A stretch of 64,000 nucleotides of DNA. It comes from CAWBRY01 sp963791295. Its GTDB lineage: Bacteria > Bacteroidota > Bacteroidia > Chitinophagales > Chitinophagaceae. The stretch lies in assembly GCA_963791295.1 (NCBI GenBank), contig CAWBRY010000004.1, positions 620,001 through 684,000 on the forward strand. The letters run 5' to 3'. Shown here one piece after another: positions 47,001-55,394 of this stretch (its first letter is position 1; each line of letters starts with the position of its first letter). A program made the translations under genes and the position numbers. The notes beneath the pieces are model-generated. The model did no database searches. It had not been told where the DNA came from and worked only from the letters and a program-made list of their open reading frames with translations.

Positions 47001-47845
47001 GCTATCAGGAGTCGTGACCCCGACACATCTGAGTATTCCATTTAATACCAATATTTACATCTGGGGTTCCTCCATCAACCCATGTAGCTGACTCCGACAT
47101 TCTTAGACTGTCAACCGGTTACATTTCGCGTTTCCCGCACACCAGGTCGTAGCTGGCCTGGTTCCGCCATTGGTAAGATCCATTGAGATAAATTGGCTAG
47201 CATACGCCATTTGTGCAACTGTCCCGTCAATGTCAACACCTCTAAAATTTCCGGCTGCAGTGCCTTGACAGAATAAGCCGTAAGTGGTGGTAGTTCCATT
47301 ATCTGCGTCACTGCCATAAATTCGAAATGTAACGGCGGGTAGAACGATTTTGTAGTGCAGCTACACCGCTTACGGTGAGCGTTCTATTTGTATGTGCTAC
47401 CACAGGTTGCCATAGAAGCAACCACGTTGCTAGCATACCCATCGTCACTAAAACGCAGATAGGCATCAAATGAGGAAGCTACCGTCGAGACCGCATCACG
47501 CACTTTTATTGAGCTTAAGGACATTTTATATCCGGGACTTGGGGTTATTGTAAACTCGTAATAATCAGCATTAGCAATGCTTAAAGTAGTTGAAGTCGAC
47601 CATCCCCTAGAATTATATCCATTTGTGGCGCTAGCAGCCGTTACACTTCCCCGCGATAAAACTGAAAAAGTTACGTTAGCATTGACGCCAGCTGGATTCA
47701 CGGAACCGGTGGTCGTTCCAGTTAATCCGCACATCTCCCATCTTCCCATTGTACCCGGTTGCCCGAAGCTTTTTTGAGTAAAGAACAAGGTCGCGATCAA
47801 AATCCCAATCGCTAATACACCTGATTTACGTACAAATGTTTTCAT
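25812..47845 (-). CDS. Giant repeat adhesin with T9SS type-A sorting domain, many frameshifts
   Basis: Frame-corrected, one minus-strand gene of about 22 kb (roughly 7,340 codons). It starts MKTFVRKSGVLAIGILIATL and continues FFTQKSFGQ, a signal peptide. An N-terminal beta-sandwich follows, then in order: Ig-like units (about 46.7-44.4 kb), mixed Ig and HYR units, twenty HYR-like 89-residue units (43.3-38.0 kb), about a dozen 87-residue units (37.7-34.3 kb), more HYR (34.3-32.5 kb), six InlB-B-like units (32.5-31.2 kb), nine Ig-like units with TTFCTGGSVTLTAS (31.2-29.3 kb) and about twelve BIG_2-like units (29.3-26.4 kb). The end is a T9SS sorting domain. The last 8.4 kb is one intact ORF of 2,815 residues; the repeats from 34.3 to 42.5 kb break frame in almost every unit. 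Every fragment has the same strand, order and repeat family, which supports one gene. Predicted role is cell-surface adhesion or gliding; the ligand is unknown. Confidence 0.8.
26390..29270 (-). repeat. Tandem BIG_2-like Ig repeats of the giant adhesin
   Basis: About twelve units of about 79 residues (237-240 bases), each with PLCIGATATYTKTG, GTWSSTNTAVASVNATSGLV and TALTAGTTNITYTV. Alternating unit types (SPTPGTVNG and NVSAGVVSG starts) show duplication of two-unit blocks. Neighbouring units are nearly identical at DNA level. Confidence 0.88.
29270..31195 (-). repeat. Tandem Ig/PKD-like repeats (TTFCTGGSVTLTAS type)
   Basis: Nine units of about 72 residues. Each has SGPTTFCTGGSVTLTASAGA, SWLWSNGATTQAITV and SYSVTVTNAEGCSATS. 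Two Cys per unit could form one disulfide. Confidence 0.88.
31195..32530 (-). repeat. InlB-B-like repeats of the giant adhesin
   Basis: Six units of about 74 residues built on NGSITPAD, CGTDVTYTITADDCYHI, DVLVDGVSVGAVGTYTF and NHTIHATF. The pattern matches divergent InlB B-repeat-like domains of bacterial surface proteins. Confidence 0.78.
34310..37740 (-). repeat. 87-residue Cys-containing repeats (HYR-related)
   Basis: Units of about 261 bases with FTRPADAEVFTNASCGYDAS, DNCSTGLQATFTDVTVDGPC, ITRTWHLVDNCGNPAADQ and ITVTDNTAPT. From 36.2 to 37.7 kb they read in one frame of 635 residues; from 34.3 to 36.2 kb nearly every unit is broken by small indels. An unrelated stretch at about 36.96-37.46 kb (different HYR subtype) interrupts the array. 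Confidence 0.82.
37980..43330 (-). repeat. Twenty tandem HYR-like repeats of 267 bases
   Basis: The marker GCTCCGCAATCATCGCT (and close variants) recurs about every 267 bases from 38.08 to 43.16 kb, giving twenty units of about 89 residues. Each unit has TVECDGAGNTAALNAWLANN, SDVCSGAVTWSNNFTALSDD, CGATGSATVIFTATDACGNT and ATFTIEDTQGPSI. Only the first units (42.5-43.4 kb) keep one frame. Confidence 0.88.
44362..46740 (-). repeat. Tandem Ig-like repeats near the N-terminus of the giant adhesin
   Basis: About five units of 85-89 residues with SVTATPSTICVGTSSNLNAT, SGNTIRWYTVPSGGSNIGTS and TTTTYYAESFSGAGCASSTR between 45.4 and 46.74 kb, followed (towards 44.4 kb) by less regular PKD/Ig-like segments. 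Several single-base breaks occur here too. Confidence 0.78.
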
Positions 47846-48139
47846 AATAGAACGCTTATTAATGTGAGTAATCCCCTTTGCTATTTCACTATTTTCAAAC
47901 TCAAGGGCGACAGGCAATGTGACCTTCTTTTGATAAGGACTCAGGCTGTTAATGCCTGATATATTATTATTGTATAGATTATGCATACGTTTATTCATTC
48001 GTTCTTGTGATGCGGGATCGATCGTCCCGGACATGATGGAACCTAAAGAGGTATTGTTATCTACCATCTTTACTCGCGGTTGAAATGTTTTCGTTTTCAT
48101 GTTCTCTCTCCGTTTAATTTCTGAATTTGATTCCATCAT
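47846..48139 (-). other. In-frame extension upstream of the giant adhesin signal peptide
   Basis: 98 open codons run in frame into the giant gene from an ATG at 48139, 22 bases after the previous stop. The beginning MESNSEIKRRENMKTKTFQ resembles the start of the paralog at 50444 (MEVNTEIMNMKTKK). The rest (NNTSLGSIMSGTIDPASQER, MNKRMHNLYNNNISGINSLS) has no hydrophobic segment. Either the true N-terminus carries a long pre-signal extension, or this is the remnant 5' end of another paralog. Translation probably also starts at 47845. Confidence 0.4.
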
Positions 48140-48160
48140 ATCTTGTAATAATCAACGTGT

Positions 48161-49249
48161 CTATTTTGAAATACAATCGTTACTGTCTTTTACTTTTATC
48201 CGGTAAGCTTGATTCGCAATCAACCCACCTTCTGATCCGCTTCCAATAGCATAAGGATTGGTTGACGCTGGAACTGGAGTGATCCAATTAAAATTGATCC
48301 CGTCCGTTGAAGCCGCATATTTATATGGACCGGTACCGCCACTTGCCAAAACCGTTATAGTTCCATTACTTCCTGCATAACAGTTTATATCTTGGTGTCC
48401 CTGGACTTCTGCAACGGGTTGTGCTCTCACCGTAACAGAAGCTGTATTAACCACTGCGGCCGAACCACAAGTATTACTTGCTGTTAAATGATAAACTCCC
48501 GCTCCAGCTGCGGTTATACCAGTTATAGTTGGATTTTGAAGATTTGAAGTGAAGCCGTTCGGACCAGTCCAGCTCCATGAAGTAGCTCCTGTCGCATTTC
48601 CTACTAAATTCAAATTAGCTCCTGGACAAACCGGATTGGGATTTACCGAGGTACTGACACCAGTTGGAACAGTGCATGAAGGAACTGGTTGTTCCTGAAA
48701 TAACCACATTACGCGCTCTGAAGGAAGTAAAACTAGAAGATGCATCCCATGCGTAGACCCTTACATATAAAGTCTGGCCTTCGTGACCGAGATTGAAAGC
48801 GATGTACTGCCGTGTGACGCCTCAGTTGTATTAACCGAATAACTAGACCCCACATTCTGGGGAGAGGTAAATGAACTGCTGAAGGAATATTGTATTAAGG
48901 CAGTTGCAGTTGATGCGAGGTTAACACTATTTGACATGGTTATCGTTGTTACAGTCAGGTTGTTGCCTGCCGTAGGCGAAATAGTGAATTGATACCAATC
49001 ATTGGCGTCCTGGTCATTTGAATTCCAGCTAGTGGATGAAACACCAGTAGAGCCATAAGAAACGCTCCGCGTGTCAGTTTGAGGACCAGCAGATACATTA
49101 CCCACAGAGACAGCATTGGCATTGGAAGTCAATGCCCAAGTACCAGAAGCGGCAGTTTGTCCGTGACTCTTGTGATTAATAAATATGGCTGTTAATGTTA
49201 GAACCATCACTAAGTTTAGTCTCTTAGAAATTCGAAATAAAGTTTTCAT
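48161..49249 (-). CDS. Secreted SprB-repeat paralog 2 (beta-sandwich + PKD + SprB-like end), frameshifted
   Basis: Signal peptide MKTLFRISKRLNLVMVLTLT AIFINHKSHGQ. Next is a beta-sandwich module like that of the giant protein (DWYQFTISPTAGNNLTVTTI, then ARLYVRVYAWDASSS in corrected frame). A PKD-like domain (NPVCPGANLNLVGNATGATS, WSWTGPNGF) follows, then an SprB-like module (DINCYAGSNGTITVLASGGT, GPYKYAAS, YRIKVKDSNDCISK) and the stop. Two frame breaks lie near 48760 and 48690. It begins 64 bases after the stop of paralog 3, so the two may share a transcript. No T9SS sorting domain is visible. Confidence 0.72.
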
Positions 49250-49313
49250 GGTCTTGCTCTCGGGTTTAATAATTCGTTCTTATAATCGCATTCGTAACAC
49301 CTAATTAAACTTC

Positions 49314-50444
49314 TTATTTTGATAAGCATCCAGTGTTATTATCTTTTACTCTGATCCTATAAGCCGTATTAGCAATCAGAGTTGAAAATTTGCTTTTATC
49401 ACCACCAATGTTGGCTGCCTGCCAGTTCGTTCCGTTATTCACGGAAAACGAATAGGAAACTGGCAATGTTCCTCCAAGCGCCTTAACGGTTATAGTTCCA
49501 TCCGTGCCGGCATAGCAATTAACATCGGATTGATCATCAACCGAGGCAACTGGCAATCCATGTACAATTACATTAATGGTTGACCTGGCGCTTTCACATC
49601 CTACAACTACCGATTGAGACACATAAAAAGGAAATGTGCCGGGCGCTGTTGTCACAGGTGTAGGTGCAGTTGAAGATCCCGTCCCGCCTGTCGGTGTTGT
49701 GTACCATAATTTATTTGAACCGCTGGCTGTTAAGACTGCAGGAGTTGCGTTTAAGCAATATTCAACCGGGCTTGATACCGTCGGTGCAGATGGAGGAACA
49801 CATGTAAGGACGACTGTGCCATTCAACTGAACATTGTCGATTCTCAACACATCAGTTGAACCACCAGAATTTGTTATATAAATTCGGAAAGTTGTTGCAC
49901 CCAGGCCAGTATAAGAACCTGGAAGCGCAAAGGAAGAAGTTTGAGCGGTGGTGGTTGCAGTACCACTTCCGATATTGGTTGCAAAATTATTTACACTCGA
50001 ACGCACAAACCAATTCATTTGATCTGTGACCTGGTTAAAAAAGGAAAAATTGGTGAGTGTTAATGTATATCCCGCGTTCGGAGTAATAGTAAATTGATGA
50101 TATTCCGTTAAATCAATTGTCCCACCCGTATTCCAACCAGAACTACGATAAGTGTCGGCCGCTCCTCCTGACGAACAATTGACGTTCGCAGATGTAAATG
50201 CATTCCCTGTCCCAAAAGATGCATTGGCCGGCTGGGAAGCCACCGTGCCAGTTGGACAGCCAGAATTCTGCGTTCCTGTAAATTGAAATACACCTAGCAC
50301 TTGAGCATTTGTTTTTTCATTAAAAAATTGCATAGTGATCAACAGGAAGATTAAGGGAACTATTTTGCCATTAAATAATCCCGGCAATGTTTTCCTTCCT
50401 GTTTTCTTAGTTTTCATATTCATTATTTCAGTATTCACTTCCAT
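49314..50444 (-). CDS. Secreted SprB-repeat paralog 3 (beta-sandwich + Ig-like + SprB-like end)
   Basis: Intact, 376 residues (367 if the second ATG at 50417, MKTKKTGRK, is used). The signal peptide has IVPLIFLLITMQFFN and cleavage near EKTNAQ. The beta-sandwich has YHQFTITPNAGYTLTLTNFS, a WFVRSSVNNF strand and TFRIYITNSGGSTDVLRIDN, as in carbohydrate-binding-like jelly rolls of secreted proteins (by pattern only). An Ig-like unit (VEYCLNATPAVLTASGSNKL, WYTTPTGG) and an SprB-like module (DVNCYAGTDGTITVKALGGT, YRIRVKDNNTGCLSK) end the protein. As the intact copy it is the best reference for the paralogs. Adhesin role is inferred. Confidence 0.75.
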   Translation of the reverse strand: MEVNTEIMNMKTKKTGRKTLPGLFNGKIVPLIFLLITMQFFNEKTNAQVLGVFQFTGTQNSGCPTGTVASQPANASFGTGNAFTSANVNCSSGGAADTYRSSGWNTGGTIDLTEYHQFTITPNAGYTLTLTNFSFFNQVTDQMNWFVRSSVNNFATNIGSGTATTTAQTSSFALPGSYTGLGATTFRIYITNSGGSTDVLRIDNVQLNGTVVLTCVPPSAPTVSSPVEYCLNATPAVLTASGSNKLWYTTPTGGTGSSTAPTPVTTAPGTFPFYVSQSVVVGCESARSTINVIVHGLPVASVDDQSDVNCYAGTDGTITVKALGGTLPVSYSFSVNNGTNWQAANIGGDKSKFSTLIANTAYRIRVKDNNTGCLSK

Positions 50445-50520
50445 CGGGTATTCGCATTATTAATTCTTTCTTCGTCCAAAAAAGGTTTCACAACCATTCA
50501 CAGAATTTGGAATGATTGGC

Positions 50521-50557
50521 AAAAAAGAAAATGACCCCGTACGCGCGAGATCATTTT
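50521..50557 (-). terminator. Terminator or attenuator in the leader of paralog 3
   Basis: On the minus strand AAAATGATCTCG pairs with CGGGGTCATTTT (12 bp, two G-U) around a six-base loop and is followed by CTTTTTT. It lies only 77 bases before the paralog 3 start but about 490 bases after the paralog 4 stop, so it could be an attenuator or the end of a small transcript. Confidence 0.6.
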
Positions 50558-50699
50558 TATATGTATATATATGGTGAACGGTACAAATTGTCGTACAGCA
50601 GACACCGATCACTGTTTCAGTAACTGTCAGGGGAAAAGAAACCCACTTTTTTACAAGCAACGTAAAAATATTTCTCATACTGGTTCGGTTCGTGAACAC

Positions 50700-50960
50700 A
50701 AAAAGGATTCATCATCCTGATTTTTTCAGAAAATAGAAAATGGATTTGCTTTTTAAAGCGGTGTTTCGAGGATTATTAGCAGTCCAGAGTGCTATGCACT
50801 CAAGCAGAAAATGTTAAAAAAATATTGGAGTGATTTTCTGAAGGAAGGCTGGATTGCTTTCGGTAGTAATGTTACGTGTTAAATAGGGTACCGAAGGAAA
50901 TGCTAAAATAATCGTGTTTTTTGATATCACCAAGCCCGCGGCCAATTTAGGTCTTCGTAA
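50700..50960 (-). promoter_or_regulatory. Conserved upstream region of paralog 3 (copy A)
   Basis: Gene-free. It contains CCTGATTTTTTCAGAAAAT and GGTGTTTCG, shared with copy C (52955-53010). It also has a GTTAAATAGGGTACCGAAGG-type stretch and TTTTTTGATAT....AAGC, shared with copy B (54935-55190). The 50445-51047 gap otherwise holds only the terminator above and no convincing gene. Confidence 0.5.
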
Positions 50961-51047
50961 ATCCCCTTTTTAATCGGTTTTTAATCCACATTTTAAGGGG
51001 AATAGTAGTTTTACTAATCATTTTTTTCTTGAGAGGTACGAAGACGC

Positions 51048-52730
51048 CTATTTTGATACACAATCATTTCCATCTTTAACCCTAATCCGGAAGGGGTTAC
51101 CTGCAACAGACAACCCTCCGTATGGATATGGGGGCAGGTGAGTATCAGTTGTCCAGGTCGCTCCATTATTTACAGAATAATAATAGGCCACGTTATTGGG
51201 CGATACATTGATAGTGATAGTACCGTCATTCCCATCAAAGCAGTTTACGTTGCTTTGACTCACTACTGATGCAATGGGCAGTGCATTCACGGTAAAAGTT
51301 GAACTACTGGTACCTGTTCCCGTTGGACCGGTTATTGAAATTGTTCCGGTAGTACCTGCCGCCGGTGTCGCCGTTATTTGACTAGCCGAATTAACAACGA
51401 AGGAGAATGCATCCGTACCACCAAATTTTACCGCCGTTGCTCCAGAAAAATTCGTTCCTGTAATCACCACCGATACAGTGGTTGCACAACCGCTACCCGG
51501 TGTAAAGCTTGTTACTGATGGAGGTGCCGGCGTTTCGGAACCTACGAAATAAAATGTTCCAGGGGAACCTTGGTTGTTAAATTCAGTCAATAGCCAATCA
51601 GCACTCCTGTTCGTATTTGAAACCCGAAATTCGTCTAACGATCCATTAAGAAAAGCCGGCGAACCAAATGTTGCATGACTTCCCAATCGCGGAATTGGTG
51701 GAGTGAGCGGAAGACTTCCACTGAATGCGAATGTTGTTTGCTGGACTCCATTTAGATACTGTCTTAGCACGTTACCAGCAACATCGCGAACAAGAGCAAC
51801 ATGTTGCCATGTACCGGTAGCAATATTACCAACATTAGGTCCTCCCAAATTATTACCATTATCATCTCTTACCTGCCATCCATATCTTCCTCCTGCGGGT
51901 ATCAATGAAACGAGTGGGGTCACGGCTGATGTCCTGTCAATCCAATAAGATCCATTGGCTGAAGTCATATTGGTATTGTTACTAAATGAGGAAACGTTTA
52001 TCCATACTTCATACGTAAAATTGCTGGTCGATGTGACACCTAACGCAGCACCTGCCGAAATATTCCGCGAAGCTGCCCCGTATGAAGTGGCTCTGCCGAC
52101 CTGGCCGGTTACCCCAAAGGTGACACCCGCTGATGCCGTTCCATTATTATTGTTTGAAGTGGCATCATCGGCTGGAGAACCAGCATCGCCGAGATGGTAA
52201 ACCAACCTATAATTAGCATCCCAAACGCTGGTTGCCTGTTGCTGGTCGCTGGCCAAAGCGTAACCGTAATACAGGTAAATTACTGTGTTGACACTTGAGC
52301 TCACCAGAGGAACATTCACCCAGGCTAGCAATGCTCCAGTCGCACTCGTGTAAACCTCACGTTGATATGGAATCTTGGTAGTGCCGTCACTCGAGGTAAA
52401 TAATATATCATTTCCACTACTTTGTGCATGTGCAGTCAGATTAACGTCGCCAGTAATATTGATCAGCACCGGAAAATTTGCCTGATTGGAAGGAACTTTT
52501 GTTTTGTCAATAGTTATCGCTTTTCGATAACCCCAGTTCGAGTTGTACCAGGCCTGGGCAAATGTTTCCGAGGAACTCACGATAAGAATTATTACAGGTA
52601 GTGTAATTAACGGAAGTGATCGAAATCCTTTTTTGAAAAAAGCATTATATCGCAAAAAGCAGGTTAAACTCTGAAAAGAGAACCAATTCCTGGTTGTCGT
52701 ATTCAACGTTTGATGTTGTTTCGCCTTCAT
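51048..52730 (-). CDS. Secreted SprB-repeat paralog 4 (DUF2341 + LamG + IPT/TIG + SprB-like end)
   Basis: Intact, 560 residues. A 37-residue N-terminal extension precedes the hydrophobic signal (LPLITLPVIILIVSSSETFA). The DUF2341 domain (WGYRKAITIDKTKVPSNQAN, VIYLYYG) is followed by a LamG/concanavalin-like domain (YRLVYHLGDAGSPADDATSN, YEVWINVSSF, WQHVALVRD, SLDEFRVSNTNRSADW). An IPT/TIG domain (VTSFTPGSGCATTVSVVITG) and the SprB-like module (NVNCFDGNDGTITINVSPNN, FRIRVKDGNDCVSK) close it. DUF2341 plus LamG is common in secreted sugar-binding proteins, so glycan binding is plausible. No T9SS sorting domain is seen. Confidence 0.8.
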   Translation of the reverse strand: MKAKQHQTLNTTTRNWFSFQSLTCFLRYNAFFKKGFRSLPLITLPVIILIVSSSETFAQAWYNSNWGYRKAITIDKTKVPSNQANFPVLINITGDVNLTAHAQSSGNDILFTSSDGTTKIPYQREVYTSATGALLAWVNVPLVSSSVNTVIYLYYGYALASDQQQATSVWDANYRLVYHLGDAGSPADDATSNNNNGTASAGVTFGVTGQVGRATSYGAASRNISAGAALGVTSTSNFTYEVWINVSSFSNNTNMTSANGSYWIDRTSAVTPLVSLIPAGGRYGWQVRDDNGNNLGGPNVGNIATGTWQHVALVRDVAGNVLRQYLNGVQQTTFAFSGSLPLTPPIPRLGSHATFGSPAFLNGSLDEFRVSNTNRSADWLLTEFNNQGSPGTFYFVGSETPAPPSVTSFTPGSGCATTVSVVITGTNFSGATAVKFGGTDAFSFVVNSASQITATPAAGTTGTISITGPTGTGTSSSTFTVNALPIASVVSQSNVNCFDGNDGTITINVSPNNVAYYYSVNNGATWTTDTHLPPYPYGGLSVAGNPFRIRVKDGNDCVSK

Positions 52731-52954
52731 TTTACTGGCCTGTTAAATGATTCTAATTTTTTTTAACCGGATATGTCCAATGTTGCTTCCAAAAATTTTC
52801 AGAACTTCTGATCGCCTCTGGCATGATTGGTAAGAATATCAATTTTTGCGCTGGCGTTTTTGCATCCCGAATACCCCAAACAGGAATATTGGAAAGAATA
52901 ATCCATTTTCTAAATCCACTTTTCATAATAGTTAGTTTAATGACAATATGATTT

Positions 52955-53015
52955 TGATTCCTGATTTTTTCAGAAAATGGATTTGTGAAATTTGGTGTTT
53001 CGCGGGATAATATGC
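52955..53015 (-). promoter_or_regulatory. Conserved upstream region of paralog 4 (copy C)
   Basis: CCTGATTTTTTCAGAAAAT, then GGATTTG and GGTGTTTCG, as in copy A. CTGA/TCAG form a short inverted repeat within it. It lies 225-285 bases before the paralog 4 ATG. The 52731-53248 gap shows no convincing gene. Confidence 0.5.
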
Positions 53016-53077
53016 GGGAGAAGAACTACTAAGATAGATTTGTTTTTGGAGATTTTCAAGAGAGAGTTTTTTATGGG

Positions 53078-53135
53078 TGAGAAGTGAGAAGTAAGAGGTA
53101 AGAAGTAGGTTAGTCGTAGTGATAAGTAATAGGTT
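53078..53135. repeat. Short-period low-complexity filler
   Basis: Degenerate GTGAGAAGTGAGAAGTAAGA-type repeats in the spacer between paralogs 5 and 4. Similar in style to those at 23019 and 57520. Confidence 0.6.
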
Positions 53136-53248
53136 TTTAACTGGATAACAATTAAATACAAACTTCTTAATTCCGACACTATTGCCACTTAAGGATCTCT
53201 GTGTATTCTAAGATTTCCTTTGTGGCCTTGTCGTAGCTTTTTAATCGC

Positions 53249-54757
53249 TTATTTTGAAATACATCCAGTTGCCGGATTTTGCACCCTAATTCGAAATGGA
53301 TTGCCAGCAGCCGATAATCCGCTAATGGTAACCGGAGGCGCAGTTGGAGTCGACGTCCAGCTGCCACCATTATTCACAGAATATATATAATTGGCCGCCG
53401 GAGTCGCATTAATAGTAATAGAACCGTTGCTTCCATTAAAACAGCTTATATCGGACTGGTTGGTAACAGAAGAGACGGGTACTGGATTCACTGTGAATGT
53501 ACCTGAACTAGTAACTGTACCGCCCGCTGTAGTAACAGAAAGCACGCCTGTTGTTCCGCCTGCAGGTATTGCAGTAATTGTTGTAGCAGAGTTGACGGTG
53601 AAAGATAGAGCGTTGGTAACGCCAAATTTTACCACCGTTGCACCAGTGAAATTTGTTCCGGTAATCGTTACAGAAGTTGTGTTTGCACATCCGTTGCCCG
53701 GAGTGAAACTCGTAATTGCAGGAGGTACAATTTGTTGTGCTCCCCAAGTACCATGCGCCGGTTCGGCGGGAATGCATTTTCTAATAAATACCCAATCCCA
53801 GTTAGTTGTCGTCGCCTTAGAGCCGATATTTATCGAGTAAGGATTAGCACTTCGAGCAGTTCCCATGGATGCCAAGGTTACGGAATTCAATGTGCCATAA
53901 TTTGTTCGACCGTAGAGGTTAGTTCCATTGGTGAAACATTCAAAAATGTAAAATGTGTTAAGAGCCCCGGTGCCGTAATTAGTTGGAGAATACAAGACAG
54001 CATCATTAAGAAACTTGGTTTCGTTTAAGGTTGAAGAAGCAAAATTGTGGAAGACATAATTGTATCCCAATGGGGGAACTGCATTAACAGTTCTGACTCC
54101 CACACCGATACGTTCATCCACATCGGTACCTGCTGTCACTCTGAAACGTGCGCCTATTGCATTATTATCAGTACTCGGACCGCCGGTTGCAACAATCTTT
54201 GAAGGATCGACACTGTTCGAAACGACCGTCATTATTCCACCTGAAAAGGTTGGAGCATTACCACCTCTCCTGGTCCATTTGGGATCCAGACTTGCCGCTG
54301 TAAAATCATCGAAGAATAAAAAAGTGCTTAAACCATCACTGGTAGTGGTTGCGCTGCTATTTCCGTAATAGATGTGAATCGTTTGAGTAGCTCGACAAAT
54401 CAGCCGAAACTTCTACCCAAAAAGCTGCTTGTGAAGCGCTGACTAAGCTACCTGTCTCCAGCCAGTAGCTGAGTAATGTTGTTCCGTCATTTGCCGGTAA
54501 ATCTTACATCTCCAAAATCATCCTTTACTCCAGTGCCCAGGAATACGTCATCACCCGCATCAGTTCCTGCTCCCTTGTGAACAAGTATCCTAATCTGGAT
54601 AATTTGTTCCAGCACCTGCCGATCCGGTTATTGCATGACTTTTTCGAAATCCCCAACTAGGATTAAACCAAGTTTGGGCCACTGACTTTTTTGGACTGAC
54701 TACGAAACATAGAAGTATGATCGTTGAGATAACAATTGTTCGAAATGCTGATTTCAT
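53249..54757 (-). CDS. Secreted SprB-repeat paralog 5 (DUF2341 + IPT/TIG + SprB-like end), frameshifted
   Basis: The start at 54757 gives MKSAFRTIVISTIILLCFVV and SPKKSVAQ, a signal peptide; the frame is also open 59 codons further upstream. DUF2341 follows (TWFNPSWGFRKSHAITGSAG; in corrected frame DDFGDVRFT, ASQAAFWVEVS, IYYGNSSA). A lectin-like stretch (RIGVGVRTVNAVPPLGYNYV), an IPT/TIG domain (ITSFTPGNGCANTTSVTITG) and the SprB-like module (DISCFNGSNGSITINATPAA, FRIRVQNPATGCISK) end it. Frame breaks lie at about 54590, 54500 and 54390. It is the first gene of the island. Confidence 0.75.
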
Positions 54758-54934
54758 ATTTGGCCTCGCGGGTACAAAGACCAAGGAGTGCGACTTTTGT
54801 TTGACGCCTTTGCCATAATAAATTGAGTGCAGATTACATCGGCCGTTTTTCAGACCATTCATTCTTTTCGTAAATCTGCTGTTTCTGAGCAAGGCATTCC
54901 TTTTTCTCATCAGCCACGCAAAGCTTCTGATCAT

Positions 54935-55190
54935 AGTTGTTCGGTTGAGTGATAAAATATTTTATCGCGTGATTTTTCCCGGAACTGAAGTTGTTTGGAT
55001 GGCGTTTCGTGGATGTTTGCAGCCCTAATGGCTCACAATCAGAAATGAGAAAATGAAATAGTAATTAATTTTAGCGCTTTTCGGAAGGAGGCAGGACAGT
55101 TCGGCTTGATGCCTTGAGTTAAGAGGGTTCGGAAGGAAACACTAAACTACATATTTTTTTTTGATATGTGCAAGCGATACGTAGATTTCC
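54935..55190 (-). promoter_or_regulatory. Conserved upstream region of paralog 5 (copy B), with a perfect palindrome
   Basis: GATAAAATATTTTATC at 54951-54966 is a perfect 16-base palindrome, 194 bases before the ATG. Further up, GGCGTTTCGTGGATGTTTGC, GTTAAGAGGGTTCGGAAGG and TTTTTTGATAT....AAGC match copy A. The remaining gap to 55394 (AT-rich) shows nothing else. Confidence 0.5.
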
Positions 55191-55394
55191 TAAGGTTTGA
55201 TAGATAGTTAATAATCAATAGACAAAGAATTCGCCTGATGGGAAATATCATTTTTTTTCCAGTTTGCTCCTCAAGAATTGAAAAAACGAAGCAAAAGCAT
55301 CTATTGTGTGACTAATGATTCCCCCACGACAACTATACAACTTGAAGTATTTTTACCCGCAAATAATTTGTGGTTGAAAAATTCCAGCTAATTA

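Noticed and set aside
50460..50699. 79-codon minus-strand ORF upstream of paralog 3
   Set aside because: Overlaps the terminator hairpin; no recognisable domain and poor coding character.
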